Position numbers and translations under genes: made by a program. The notes beneath the pieces are model-generated. The model saw only the letters and a program-made list of their open reading frames with translations. It searched no databases and was not told where the DNA came from. 31,075 bases of DNA from Bacillota bacterium (GTDB lineage Bacteria > Bacillota > Clostridia > Oscillospirales > Ruminococcaceae): positions 1-31,075 of the forward strand of contig JAEWXO010000085.1 in assembly GCA_023458875.1 (NCBI GenBank), read 5' to 3'. Shown in pieces: positions 7,894 to 16,537 of the stretch; position 1 is the stretch's first letter; each line of letters begins with the position of its first letter.

Positions 7894-10623
7894 ATGTATA
7901 ATAATATATATGATCTTGAAAAGGAAAAGTGTACAGGATGCAGTGCCTGCTTAAGTGTCTGCAACTTTAATGCTATAAAGGCAGGATGCAGCGAAGAGGG
8001 GTTTATGATTCCGGTAATCGATGAGACAAAGTGTACATCATGCGGAGCCTGCTCAGCAAAGTGTCCTGTTCTGAATACTTCGTATGATAATAACGCTGAG
8101 CCAAAGCTTTATGCGGCCAGGGCTTCTGATAAAATAAGAAGCGTCAGTTCATCCGGTGGAATGTTTACAGTTATTGCAGAAGAGATTATCAAACGCGGCG
8201 GCGCTGTATGCAGCGCCGCCTATGATGCTGAAATGAACCTCAGTCATGTTATTGTTAATTACAAAGAAGATTTAAAATATCTCAGAGGTTCAAAATATGT
8301 TCAGAGTAATACTGATGGAATATATAAGAAAATTGCAGGTCTGATAAAGGAAGGAAAACAGGTTTTGTTTACCGGAACTCCATGTCAGGTTGCAGCAGTA
8401 AAATCAGTTGCCGGAAATTCAGAAAATCTTTTTACAGCAGATATTCTTTGCCATGGTGTACCGTCTCACAATTTCTTCAGAAGATATCTTGATGAAAGGT
8501 TTCCGGATAAAAAAGTTACAGACGTTGAATTCAGAAATAAAAAATTCGGGTGGTCATGTGAGCATATCCGTGTTGTTTTTGAAGACGGTACAGATTATGA
8601 AGCCGATTCAAAAAATGATCCGTATCTTAAGGCTTTTTTCAGAAATCTGAGTTTAAGAGTTTCATGCTCTGACTGTCCGTTTGCATCTTTTCCAAGACAG
8701 GGTGATATCACTCTGGGAGACTTCTGGGGAATAACGGCTCTTGATAAAACGCAGAGTGATAAAAAAGGAACCTCAATTGTTTATGTAAACAGTAAAAAAG
8801 GTGAAAAGCTGTTTGCCGATATATCAAAAAAATTAACAGTAAAAGAATATAATTTTAAAGAAACAGCAGTAAATAACAGAATTAAGCCGGAACAAAAAGC
8901 TCATGAAAGCAGATACAGATTTTTCAGATTTCTTTCAAATTCAAAGTACACAATAGAGCAGGCTCTCAGCAGGACTATTAACGGTAAATATGATATAGGC
9001 ATAGTCAGCAATTATTATGCCGGAAATTTCGGCGGTTCACTTACACAGTATGCATTATATAATGTTCTTGAAAATATGGGATATTCCTGTCTTATGATTG
9101 AACGCCCGGCTGATTCAAACGGACATGCTGATTCTGAAACATTAAAAAGTATATATCTGGAGTGCCCTTATAAACCCAAATCTATGGCAAGACAAAGAGA
9201 AACAAAATATCAGATGGCAGAGTTAAATAATGCCTGTGATATGTTTGTTGTCGGGTCAGACCAGCTGTTTCAGTACTCTCTTTTTAACAGCATGGGCAGG
9301 ATGGCTACGCTTGACTGGGTAAATAATAATAAAAAGAAAATAGCATATGCTGCATCCTATGGACATGATTTTGTCTGGGGAGATCCTGATGTTCTGTCTG
9401 AAATGTCATTCTTTATGAGAAAATTCGATGCTTTTTCTGTCCGTGAAAAAAGCGGTGTGGAAATTTCAAAGGAGAAATTCGGAGTTGATGCCGAATGGGT
9501 GCTTGATCCGGTATTCCTGTGTGATGTAAAGCATTATTATCAGCTTGCTGATAAGTCAGAACGCAGACTTCCAGAACACTATATAGCTTCATATATTCTT
9601 GATCCTTCTGAAGATAAGGCTGTTATACTTAAGAGGGCAGAAAAAAAATTAGGAATCAAAGCGCAGATTTTTTCAGAATTTGGTGATATCACCAGATTCA
9701 CTGCACCTCTTACAGAGGCGGGACTTGATGTTTTTCAGTTAAAGGTTGAAGAGAGACTTCAGCTTATAAGAAACTGTGATTTCTTTATTTCAGATTCATT
9801 TCATGGAACATGTTTTGCGATAATTATGGGTAAACCGTTTATTTCGATTATAAATAAAAAGCGGGGAGGAAGCAGATTCGAGTCTCTGCTTTCAATGTTC
9901 GGGGTTCCGGAAAGGCTTATATATGACAGCTCAGACCTTGATGATAATCTGGTGATATTTAATCCTGTTGATTACAGTAAGGTAAATGTAATTCTGAATA
10001 AAGAAAGAAGACGCAGTCTTAACTGGCTCAAGGATGCTCTTGAAGAGGATAAAAAATTAAATACCTACTGCGATTATGATGTTCTGATTAAACTTATAAG
10101 AGAACAGCATGAGGAGATAAATGAACTTAAAAAGAAAATAAATATACTTTCTGCTCAGGTAGGACTGTCTCCCGAAAATATTACAGATATAAATGAATAT
10201 CTTGAAAATTTAATAACCAAATCCGATAAATATACTATATACATGTCAGTGAAGGATACCCCGGGATTATTTCTTTCAAAGGAGGTTGCAGAGCTGCTTC
10301 TGAAATTAGGTGTTAAAAACAGTCTCGTTGGTAAGCACTGGAACTCATTTGGCTGTATTATTGATGGAGGAAAGAATATTTTTGAACAGCTTGGACCTGA
10401 GAGAGTCAGAAAAGCGATTTCCTTGAACGAAAAAACCGGATGGCTTGTAAGTGCAAACTTTAATCTGGATAATGTTTCGAAAATCATACTCGATAAAAAG
10501 GATTACTCTGTTAATAGACGTGGTCTTAATATTGTTGTATGGGATAAGGAAAATGACATTCTTGTTGATTCAGTTTGCTTTGACATGCACTTGAAGAATT
10601 ATTTGTGTATCAGAAATAAATAG
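7894..10623 (+). CDS. Fusion: 2x[4Fe-4S] FrhB-like reductase + polysaccharide pyruvyl transferase + FAM3/ILEI-like domain
   Basis: A 909-aa multidomain protein. Residues 13-57 hold two ferredoxin-type CxxCxxCxxxC motifs (C13/16/19/23 and C47/50/53/57). About 80-350 is an F420-hydrogenase/dehydrogenase beta-subunit (FrhB)-like domain, with SSSGGMFTVIAE, TGTPCQVA, a CxxC at C258/C261, and QGDITLGDFWG at 269-279. About 366-720 is a PF04230-type pyruvyl transferase domain with GNFGGSLTQYAL, GSDQ (454-457), LDPVFLCD and DSFHGTCF (D634). A likely coiled coil covers about 730-757. Residues 780-909 resemble the interleukin-like EMT inducer (FAM3) fold but with the halves apparently in permuted order: the YMSVKD...LLKLGVKNS half precedes RGLNIVVWD...CFDMH. 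GTGAGGA precedes the ATG. The FrhB module implies flavin/iron-sulfur electron transfer, but the substrate is unknown. FrhB and PF04230 proteins are commonly neighbours in exopolysaccharide loci of anaerobes. Confidence 0.87.
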   Translation: MYNNIYDLEKEKCTGCSACLSVCNFNAIKAGCSEEGFMIPVIDETKCTSCGACSAKCPVLNTSYDNNAEPKLYAARASDKIRSVSSSGGMFTVIAEEIIKRGGAVCSAAYDAEMNLSHVIVNYKEDLKYLRGSKYVQSNTDGIYKKIAGLIKEGKQVLFTGTPCQVAAVKSVAGNSENLFTADILCHGVPSHNFFRRYLDERFPDKKVTDVEFRNKKFGWSCEHIRVVFEDGTDYEADSKNDPYLKAFFRNLSLRVSCSDCPFASFPRQGDITLGDFWGITALDKTQSDKKGTSIVYVNSKKGEKLFADISKKLTVKEYNFKETAVNNRIKPEQKAHESRYRFFRFLSNSKYTIEQALSRTINGKYDIGIVSNYYAGNFGGSLTQYALYNVLENMGYSCLMIERPADSNGHADSETLKSIYLECPYKPKSMARQRETKYQMAELNNACDMFVVGSDQLFQYSLFNSMGRMATLDWVNNNKKKIAYAASYGHDFVWGDPDVLSEMSFFMRKFDAFSVREKSGVEISKEKFGVDAEWVLDPVFLCDVKHYYQLADKSERRLPEHYIASYILDPSEDKAVILKRAEKKLGIKAQIFSEFGDITRFTAPLTEAGLDVFQLKVEERLQLIRNCDFFISDSFHGTCFAIIMGKPFISIINKKRGGSRFESLLSMFGVPERLIYDSSDLDDNLVIFNPVDYSKVNVILNKERRRSLNWLKDALEEDKKLNTYCDYDVLIKLIREQHEEINELKKKINILSAQVGLSPENITDINEYLENLITKSDKYTIYMSVKDTPGLFLSKEVAELLLKLGVKNSLVGKHWNSFGCIIDGGKNIFEQLGPERVRKAISLNEKTGWLVSANFNLDNVSKIILDKKDYSVNRRGLNIVVWDKENDILVDSVCFDMHLKNYLCIRNK
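8197..8220 (+). other. Very stable GC-only-stem hairpin inside a coding region
   Basis: A perfect 10-bp inverted repeat, GGCGGCGCTG and CAGCGCCGCC, separated by the 4-base loop TATG. It lies inside the FrhB-like part of the 909-aa gene and encodes GGAVCSAA. It contrasts sharply with the AT-rich surroundings. The equivalent position of the 1430-aa paralog reads NGYVCGAA and has no such palindrome, so codon choice and not protein sequence builds the hairpin. No U-tract follows, so it is not a classical terminator. A role in translational pausing or mRNA stability is speculative. Confidence 0.6.
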
Positions 10624-10634
10624 AGGTATTTTGT

Positions 10635-12131
10635 ATGAATCATTATGATGTAGCGATTTACGGATTATGGTATGGACATAATTATGGAAGCATAATTACA
10701 TATTATGCTCTTTCAAAAATTATGGAGATAATGAATCTTTCTTATGCCATGATCAGAAATCCATTGGAAACAGAAACAAATATTGAAGAACTTCACAGAT
10801 CGCATCCTTTGCTGTTTGCAAAGGATAGATACGCCATTACTCCATTACTTTCAATAGATGAAATGCATAAGTTAAATCATATTTTTGATTCATTTATTAT
10901 TGGATCGGATCAGATGTGGAACTATTATTTGAGCCGGCCGTATAGGCAGTCTTATTTTTTGGATTTTGTTTCTGATGAAAAACTGAAACTTGCATATGCT
11001 ACGTCTTTTGGTCTTAATGAATACGTTGGCCCTCAGGAGGAAAAGGAAGTTACAAGAACAAATCTTCACAGATTTAATAGAATTTCTGTACGTGATGATT
11101 TTTCTCAGAGAATATGCAGAGAAGATTTTGATATTAATGCAGATCTTCTGCTTGATCCGGTATTTCTGTGTCCTGTCGAAAAATATGAAGATCTTATAAT
11201 TGAAACAGATTTTTCAGTTGATGGTGAATATATTTTTGCTTACATTCTTAATCCAGATGAAGAAATAGGAGCAAATCTAAAAAAAATTGCTGAAAATTTC
11301 AATCGCAGGATTATTATTGTTTTTGATCAAAGCGGTGATAAAGAGCAGCAAAAAAATTCACTTAACATAGACTCTGATTTAATTGAGTATATTATTTCAC
11401 CTGATGTCAGAGAATGGTTGTGTTTATTTAAGAATGCAAGCTTTGTCTTAACTGACTCTTTTCACGGAACATGTTTTTCTGTTATTTTCCGTAAAAACTT
11501 CATCGCATTAAAAAATAATGCAAGGGGGGGAGCACGTTTTCCGTTCCTTTTAAATGAGTTTGGATTAATGGATCATATGATAGAGAACCAAGAAGAATTT
11601 TTAGGAAAATTCGAGATTACTGTTAATCATGACATTAACTACAGAGTTGTTTATGAGAAAGTCGAATTATTAAAAAATACTGCATTCGGATGGCTTGAAG
11701 ATGCGTTTAAAAATCTAAAAGATAAAAAAACTGAAAATTTAAAACTGCCTTTTGTATACAGCCCGGATATATGGGAGGAACATTATATACTCGGAAAATC
11801 AGTTTTGATTCCTAAAAATGACAGAACAGCAGGCGGAAACTATGCTGTACTGAAGCTTAATAAGGAACTTGAAGAAAGAAAACAGTATGCATGTTCAATC
11901 AGATTTAAATTGCAGACTGATTCTCCGGCCCTGAATTTTCATATTATGAAGGAAAACACTAAATTGATTCAGATTATCCATTCGTACAGAGTAAATCTGA
12001 ACAGAGAATGGACTGAACTTAATTTTGAATTTACTCCTGAAATAAGTGGTATGGATTCTTTTATGGTTGGAGCCATGCAAATTTGCGGAGAAGAACGGTA
12101 TCTGGCAATAGACTATATAAATATAGAATAA
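10635..12131 (+). CDS. Polysaccharide pyruvyl transferase family protein with C-terminal beta-sandwich-like domain
   Basis: A 498-aa protein. Residues 1 to about 370 form a canonical PF04230-type pyruvyl transferase domain: GLWYGHNYGSIITYYAL near the N-terminus, GSDQMWN at 90-96, LLDPVFLCP, and TDSFHGTCFSVIF with D274 and H277. Members typically transfer pyruvate from PEP to a sugar hydroxyl pair, giving an acidic ketal. From about 376 a separate strand-rich domain of about 120 residues follows (SPDIWEEHY ... WTELNFEFTP ... YLAIDYINIE) that resembles carbohydrate-binding-module-like jelly rolls, an assignment made from pattern only. A modest AGAGGT site precedes the ATG, 11 bp after the previous stop. 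The N-terminal domain is strikingly similar to the start of the next gene (NHYDVAIYGLWYGHNYGS versus EKYDVGIFGLWYGHNYGS), indicating a tandem duplication. Confidence 0.86.
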   Translation: MNHYDVAIYGLWYGHNYGSIITYYALSKIMEIMNLSYAMIRNPLETETNIEELHRSHPLLFAKDRYAITPLLSIDEMHKLNHIFDSFIIGSDQMWNYYLSRPYRQSYFLDFVSDEKLKLAYATSFGLNEYVGPQEEKEVTRTNLHRFNRISVRDDFSQRICREDFDINADLLLDPVFLCPVEKYEDLIIETDFSVDGEYIFAYILNPDEEIGANLKKIAENFNRRIIIVFDQSGDKEQQKNSLNIDSDLIEYIISPDVREWLCLFKNASFVLTDSFHGTCFSVIFRKNFIALKNNARGGARFPFLLNEFGLMDHMIENQEEFLGKFEITVNHDINYRVVYEKVELLKNTAFGWLEDAFKNLKDKKTENLKLPFVYSPDIWEEHYILGKSVLIPKNDRTAGGNYAVLKLNKELEERKQYACSIRFKLQTDSPALNFHIMKENTKLIQIIHSYRVNLNREWTELNFEFTPEISGMDSFMVGAMQICGEERYLAIDYINIE

Positions 12132-12138
12132 TTGCATT

Positions 12139-12176
12139 AAAAGGAGGATATTGGGGAAACCCAATTATATAATATG
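12139..12176 (+). promoter_or_regulatory. Unusual ribosome binding site with a GAAA-tetraloop hairpin between Shine-Dalgarno and start
   Basis: A strong AAAAGGAGG (12139-12147) lies 26 bases before the ATG at 12174, too far for normal initiation. Between them sits a perfect 6-bp hairpin, ATTGGG (12150-12155) and CCCAAT (12160-12165), with a GAAA (GNRA-type) tetraloop. Looping out these 16 bases leaves a spacing of about 10 nt. The start codon is fixed independently by alignment with the previous paralog's N-terminus, and no in-frame alternative start fits the Shine-Dalgarno site. This gives a structure-bridged, possibly structure-regulated initiation site for the 1430-aa fusion enzyme. Confidence 0.65.
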
Positions 12177-15100
12177 GAAAAGTACGATGTTGGAATTTTC
12201 GGATTATGGTATGGCCATAATTATGGAAGTATAATTACTTATTACGCTTTATCAGAAGTAATTAAATCAATGGGATACAAATTTGCAATGATAAAAAACC
12301 CGCTTGGTGAAAATGTAGATACCCGTACGCTAAGACGTTCACATGCACTTCGTTTTGCTGATGAGCATTATAATATTACTCCGCTTCTTAAGCTGAATCA
12401 GATGAATGAATTAAATAATATGTTTGATTCATTTGTACTCGGTTCAGATCAGATGTGGAATTATGGATTAAGTAAGCCATATAAGCAGGCATATTACTTT
12501 GATTTTGTTGACGATGACAAATTAAAAATTGCATATGCAACTTCATTTGGTAAAGAGAAATATAATGGTCCTGAAGATGAGAAAAGAATTACAGAAAAAA
12601 ATCTTAAAAGGTTTAATGCAATATCTGTCAGAGATGATTTTTCTAAAAATATTCTTTCTCAGGATTTTGGTGTGAAAAGTGATACTGTACTTGATCCTGT
12701 ATTTATGTGTCCGGTTGAAAAATACGAACAGCTGATAAATGAGATATCAGATTTCAGTGTAGAGAATAATTATATTTTTGCATATATTTTAGACCCAAGC
12801 AGTACAATTGGGAAGGAATTAGAAAAAATTGCTGAACATTCAGGGAAAAAAGTGTATGTAATATTTAATGAAGGAGGAGATAAGAAAAAGCTCAGAACTT
12901 TATTGAATGTTAATTCTGAAATGATAGAGTTTATAGATGAGCCTACTGTTCAGGAGTGGCTTTATTTATATAAAAATGCAGATTATGTACTTACTGATTC
13001 ATTTCACGGAACATGTTTTTCAATAATATTCAGACGTCAGTTCATTGTATTAAAAAATAAAAACAGGGGTGGAGGTAGATTCCCTCATCTGCTCAGCATT
13101 TTTGCTTTAAACAGCAGAATGATTGAAACTCCAAATGAATTTTACAGTAAATTTGTTGAATTAACAGGAAAACAAGAAATAAATTACGACACTGCATTTG
13201 AAAAAAGTCAGAAAGAAAAAGACATGTCATTTAAGTGGCTTGAAAATGCTCTAAATGGAAAAGATGTTAGCAGAATTATAACTCCAAATCTTGTTTCCAG
13301 TCCTGTAATAGAAAAGCATTCTCCGAAGATAATGAACAGAACAACGACAATAGTTGATGTAATGTATATGAAAGAATGTACGGGATGTTCGGCATGTAGT
13401 AACGTATGCCCGGTTGATGCAATTGAAATGACAGCAAATAATGAAGGTATGCTTAAACCGGTTATTAATCGTAGAAAATGTATCAGTTGTGGAATTTGTA
13501 AAGTGAAATGTCCGGCAAGTAACCCTGTTTATAAGAATGAACCAAAGCCAAGAACATATGCTATGATGGCTGATGAAGAAACCAGAAAAATCAGTTCTTC
13601 TGCTGGTATGTTCAGTGTTGTTGCTGAGTATATTATTGATAACAACGGATATGTTTGCGGTGCAGCTTATGATAAAGAGTTCAAAGTACATCATATTATA
13701 ATAAAAGATAAAAAAGAATTGCCTCTGTTAAGAGGTTCAAAGTATATACAGAGTAATCCCGGAAATGTATACAGAGAAATAAAAGAGCTATTGACAAGCA
13801 ATAAACTGGTACTTTTTACTGGTATGCCTTGTCAGGTAGCCGGACTGTATGCTTACCTGGGAAAAGAATATGAAAATCTAATAACTATTGATCTTTTGTG
13901 TCATGGAATAACATCCTCAAAGGTTTTTGAAAAATATCATAGAGAAGTCCTGAATGGAAAGCAACTTCAGAGGCTTGAGTTTAAAGAAAAAGAACCGTGG
14001 GGTTGGCATGCTGGTGTAAATGCATATTTTACAGACGGTACAAAATATTCTAAGCCTTTGGAATCTGATTTATACTTTATTGCATATCTGAAATCAATTG
14101 CTAAAAATACTTCCTGCGAAGTTTGTAAAGCAAATCGCTTACCAAGACAAGGTGATTTAACAATTGGTGACTTCTGGGGAATTGCAAAATCAGATCCGGA
14201 AATGTTTGATGGCAAAGGAACATCAGTTGTATTGGTCAATAACAGTAAAGCTCAGGATTTCTTTGATAAAATAAAGGACCGAATGTTTAAATGTAAAGAG
14301 GAACCTCTGAAAAATGCTATTAATGGTAATCATATAATTGAAAAGCCATATAAACTTCATAAAAACAGAAATCTGTTTTTTGAAAACTTCGATAAATTAT
14401 CTTTTGAAGGGCTAACGTTAGGATGTTTTAACAATAAATTATATGAAAGTATGTATTCAGCAATATTTTCGAATATGTCAGTAGAAGAACAGCAGTATTA
14501 TTACCTGGCAGAAACTGCGGCTAAGAATGCTAATGGTCGGCAGATTGTTACATGGATTCGTTCAGGAAAATTTGAAAAGATATTAAAGGAATATTTCGGA
14601 CTATCAGTTGCTTTTGGTTTGACTCAAAGAAAAGAAGCAGTTGTAAAAGGAAAGATTCTCGATGTAACTTCTATTAATGGCAAGTCTGATTTCTACTATC
14701 TGGTCTCACTGGACAGAAAATATGACAAGGAAGTATATGAGCTATTAAATAAATATGGGTATAAAGAATTTGATGATTTTGTTTTCAAGGTTGGGAAACC
14801 CATTGTTGTTGAAAATCATGATTTGAGTGCGGGTAATTATTTTGATTCATATGGGAATAGTATAGAAGGTTTTTCAGGAATAATAAAAAAGGCTGTTTTT
14901 AGAGGATCAAATAACCACATACTATTGGGAAAGGAGATAAAAGGAGTAAATAATCTTGAATTTGATCTTTCAGAAAATACTACGATAAGAATTGATGAGA
15001 ATTGTAGGATTTTTAGCAATTTAAAAATTGAATCCAGAGGTTATAGAGGTAATTCTTCAGTAATTTTCAGATCAAACTGTAGATTTACAAATGGATTGAT

Positions 15101-16466
15101 TAAGCTCTATAATCATGATAAGTGTTCTTCAATTTTAGTAAATGAATATTGTACTTTTGAAACAAATCTTGAACTTCATGCTAATTCCGGAAAAAAGATT
15201 ATTATCGGCAGAGACTGTATGTTCTCACATGATATTGATCTTTGGGCTGGTGATGGGCATACTGTTTTTGATGTCGAAACAGGGAAAAATAAGAATTCTG
15301 CTTATGATGAATTACCTAAATATAGAAATATGATTGTAATTGGTGAACATGTTTGGGTTGCTAAGGGTGCTTTTATTATGCACGGTACAGATATAGGGAA
15401 TGGCAGTATTGTTGGTGCTAAAAGTGTAGTTAAAGGGAAGTATCCTAATAATTGTACTATAACTGGAAACCCAGCTAGACTTGTAAAAAAAAATGTTGCA
15501 TGGAGTAGAGATATGACTACGATTCAACTAGAAAAAACAATTGAGAGACAGTATTATCAGAAAACAAACGATTCAAATTCACCTATCAGTGGAATGAATG
15601 TTCTTGTAATAGGTGGTACAAGATTTATAGGTATTAAACTTGTCGAAGAACTTATTAAACGTGGAAATAATATTACTATCGCAACACGCGGAACAAGAAG
15701 AGATAATTTTGGAAATGATGTTAGTCGTATAAAGCTGGATGTTTCAGATTTTGAAAGTTGTAAAAAAGCTCTAGAAAAAAGATATTTTGATGTGGTATTT
15801 GATAATTTAGCATATTGTTCTGAGTACGCATTCAATATACTTTCAAACGTTGTCTGCGGTAAATATATTCAGTTATCTTCAGTAGAAGCGTATAAAAATC
15901 TTAAGGTAGAAATGAAGGAAACGTATTTTGATCCATATAAAGAATCAGTTGAAATAAAATCAACAAGTGTAGGGTATGTCCGAGGAAAAAGATCAGCTGA
16001 GTCCATAGCATATCAGAAATTTCCTGAAAAAAATATTGTAACAGTACGTATTCCATATGTTGCACCTACAGATAGACTGTACTATTACTGTGAACATATA
16101 GTAAATAATAAATCCATGAGTATTGAAAACTTAGCCAAAGGATTTACATTTATTAATGATACTGATGTTGGAAGATTTCTTCCATGGATTTCAAATCAGG
16201 ATTTTCAAGGGCCAATAAATTTTGCAAGTAGTGGAATGATAACTGTACATATGATACTTGAATATATAGAATCCAAGGTTGGTATGAAAGCAATTATCGA
16301 TACTGATAACGGAGATGATGCTCCGTTTAACGTGTATAAAGAGAATACTTACTCAATGAATATTGGGTTAGCTCAATCATTAGGATATGAAGTCCCAGTT
16401 TTGAATGATTGGATATGGACACTTCTTGATAAATACATCGAAAAGGCGTTAAAAAATAGAAAATGA
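12174..16466 (+). CDS. Giant fusion: pyruvyl transferase + 2x[4Fe-4S] FrhB-like + beta-helix acyltransferase + SDR epimerase
   Basis: A single 1430-aa ORF with at least four enzyme-like modules. Residues 1 to about 375 are a PF04230-type pyruvyl transferase (YGHNYGSIITYYAL, GSDQMWN at 90-96, DSFHGTCF from D275). Two ferredoxin motifs follow (C402/405/408/412 and C436/439/442/446). The FrhB-like domain runs to about 760, with TGMPCQVA, a CxxC at C648/C651 and QGDLTIGDFWG around 659-669. About 780-880 looks like a Rossmann-type segment with a GYKEFDDFVF ending. About 898-1108 is a left-handed beta-helix acyltransferase of the maa/CatB type (IGEHVWVAKGAFIMHGTDIGNGSIVGAKSVV is split here as IGEHVWVAKGAF and IGNGSIVGAKSVV). 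Residues 1141-1430 are an extended SDR/NAD-epimerase (GGTRFIG; Tyr1268 and Lys1272 of YxxxK). No ribosome binding site occurs at the internal module borders, so one polypeptide is expected. It is the last gene of the operon. The AT-rich codons (for instance 17 G/C in 15301-15360) hint at acquisition. Confidence 0.86.
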   Translation: MEKYDVGIFGLWYGHNYGSIITYYALSEVIKSMGYKFAMIKNPLGENVDTRTLRRSHALRFADEHYNITPLLKLNQMNELNNMFDSFVLGSDQMWNYGLSKPYKQAYYFDFVDDDKLKIAYATSFGKEKYNGPEDEKRITEKNLKRFNAISVRDDFSKNILSQDFGVKSDTVLDPVFMCPVEKYEQLINEISDFSVENNYIFAYILDPSSTIGKELEKIAEHSGKKVYVIFNEGGDKKKLRTLLNVNSEMIEFIDEPTVQEWLYLYKNADYVLTDSFHGTCFSIIFRRQFIVLKNKNRGGGRFPHLLSIFALNSRMIETPNEFYSKFVELTGKQEINYDTAFEKSQKEKDMSFKWLENALNGKDVSRIITPNLVSSPVIEKHSPKIMNRTTTIVDVMYMKECTGCSACSNVCPVDAIEMTANNEGMLKPVINRRKCISCGICKVKCPASNPVYKNEPKPRTYAMMADEETRKISSSAGMFSVVAEYIIDNNGYVCGAAYDKEFKVHHIIIKDKKELPLLRGSKYIQSNPGNVYREIKELLTSNKLVLFTGMPCQVAGLYAYLGKEYENLITIDLLCHGITSSKVFEKYHREVLNGKQLQRLEFKEKEPWGWHAGVNAYFTDGTKYSKPLESDLYFIAYLKSIAKNTSCEVCKANRLPRQGDLTIGDFWGIAKSDPEMFDGKGTSVVLVNNSKAQDFFDKIKDRMFKCKEEPLKNAINGNHIIEKPYKLHKNRNLFFENFDKLSFEGLTLGCFNNKLYESMYSAIFSNMSVEEQQYYYLAETAAKNANGRQIVTWIRSGKFEKILKEYFGLSVAFGLTQRKEAVVKGKILDVTSINGKSDFYYLVSLDRKYDKEVYELLNKYGYKEFDDFVFKVGKPIVVENHDLSAGNYFDSYGNSIEGFSGIIKKAVFRGSNNHILLGKEIKGVNNLEFDLSENTTIRIDENCRIFSNLKIESRGYRGNSSVIFRSNCRFTNGLIKLYNHDKCSSILVNEYCTFETNLELHANSGKKIIIGRDCMFSHDIDLWAGDGHTVFDVETGKNKNSAYDELPKYRNMIVIGEHVWVAKGAFIMHGTDIGNGSIVGAKSVVKGKYPNNCTITGNPARLVKKNVAWSRDMTTIQLEKTIERQYYQKTNDSNSPISGMNVLVIGGTRFIGIKLVEELIKRGNNITIATRGTRRDNFGNDVSRIKLDVSDFESCKKALEKRYFDVVFDNLAYCSEYAFNILSNVVCGKYIQLSSVEAYKNLKVEMKETYFDPYKESVEIKSTSVGYVRGKRSAESIAYQKFPEKNIVTVRIPYVAPTDRLYYYCEHIVNNKSMSIENLAKGFTFINDTDVGRFLPWISNQDFQGPINFASSGMITVHMILEYIESKVGMKAIIDTDNGDDAPFNVYKENTYSMNIGLAQSLGYEVPVLNDWIWTLLDKYIEKALKNRK

Positions 16467-16537
16467 TATCTCAAAGATGATGTAGTACAACTATGTGTTG
16501 TGTTATAAAATACATTATGATTATGGATGAATTTGAA

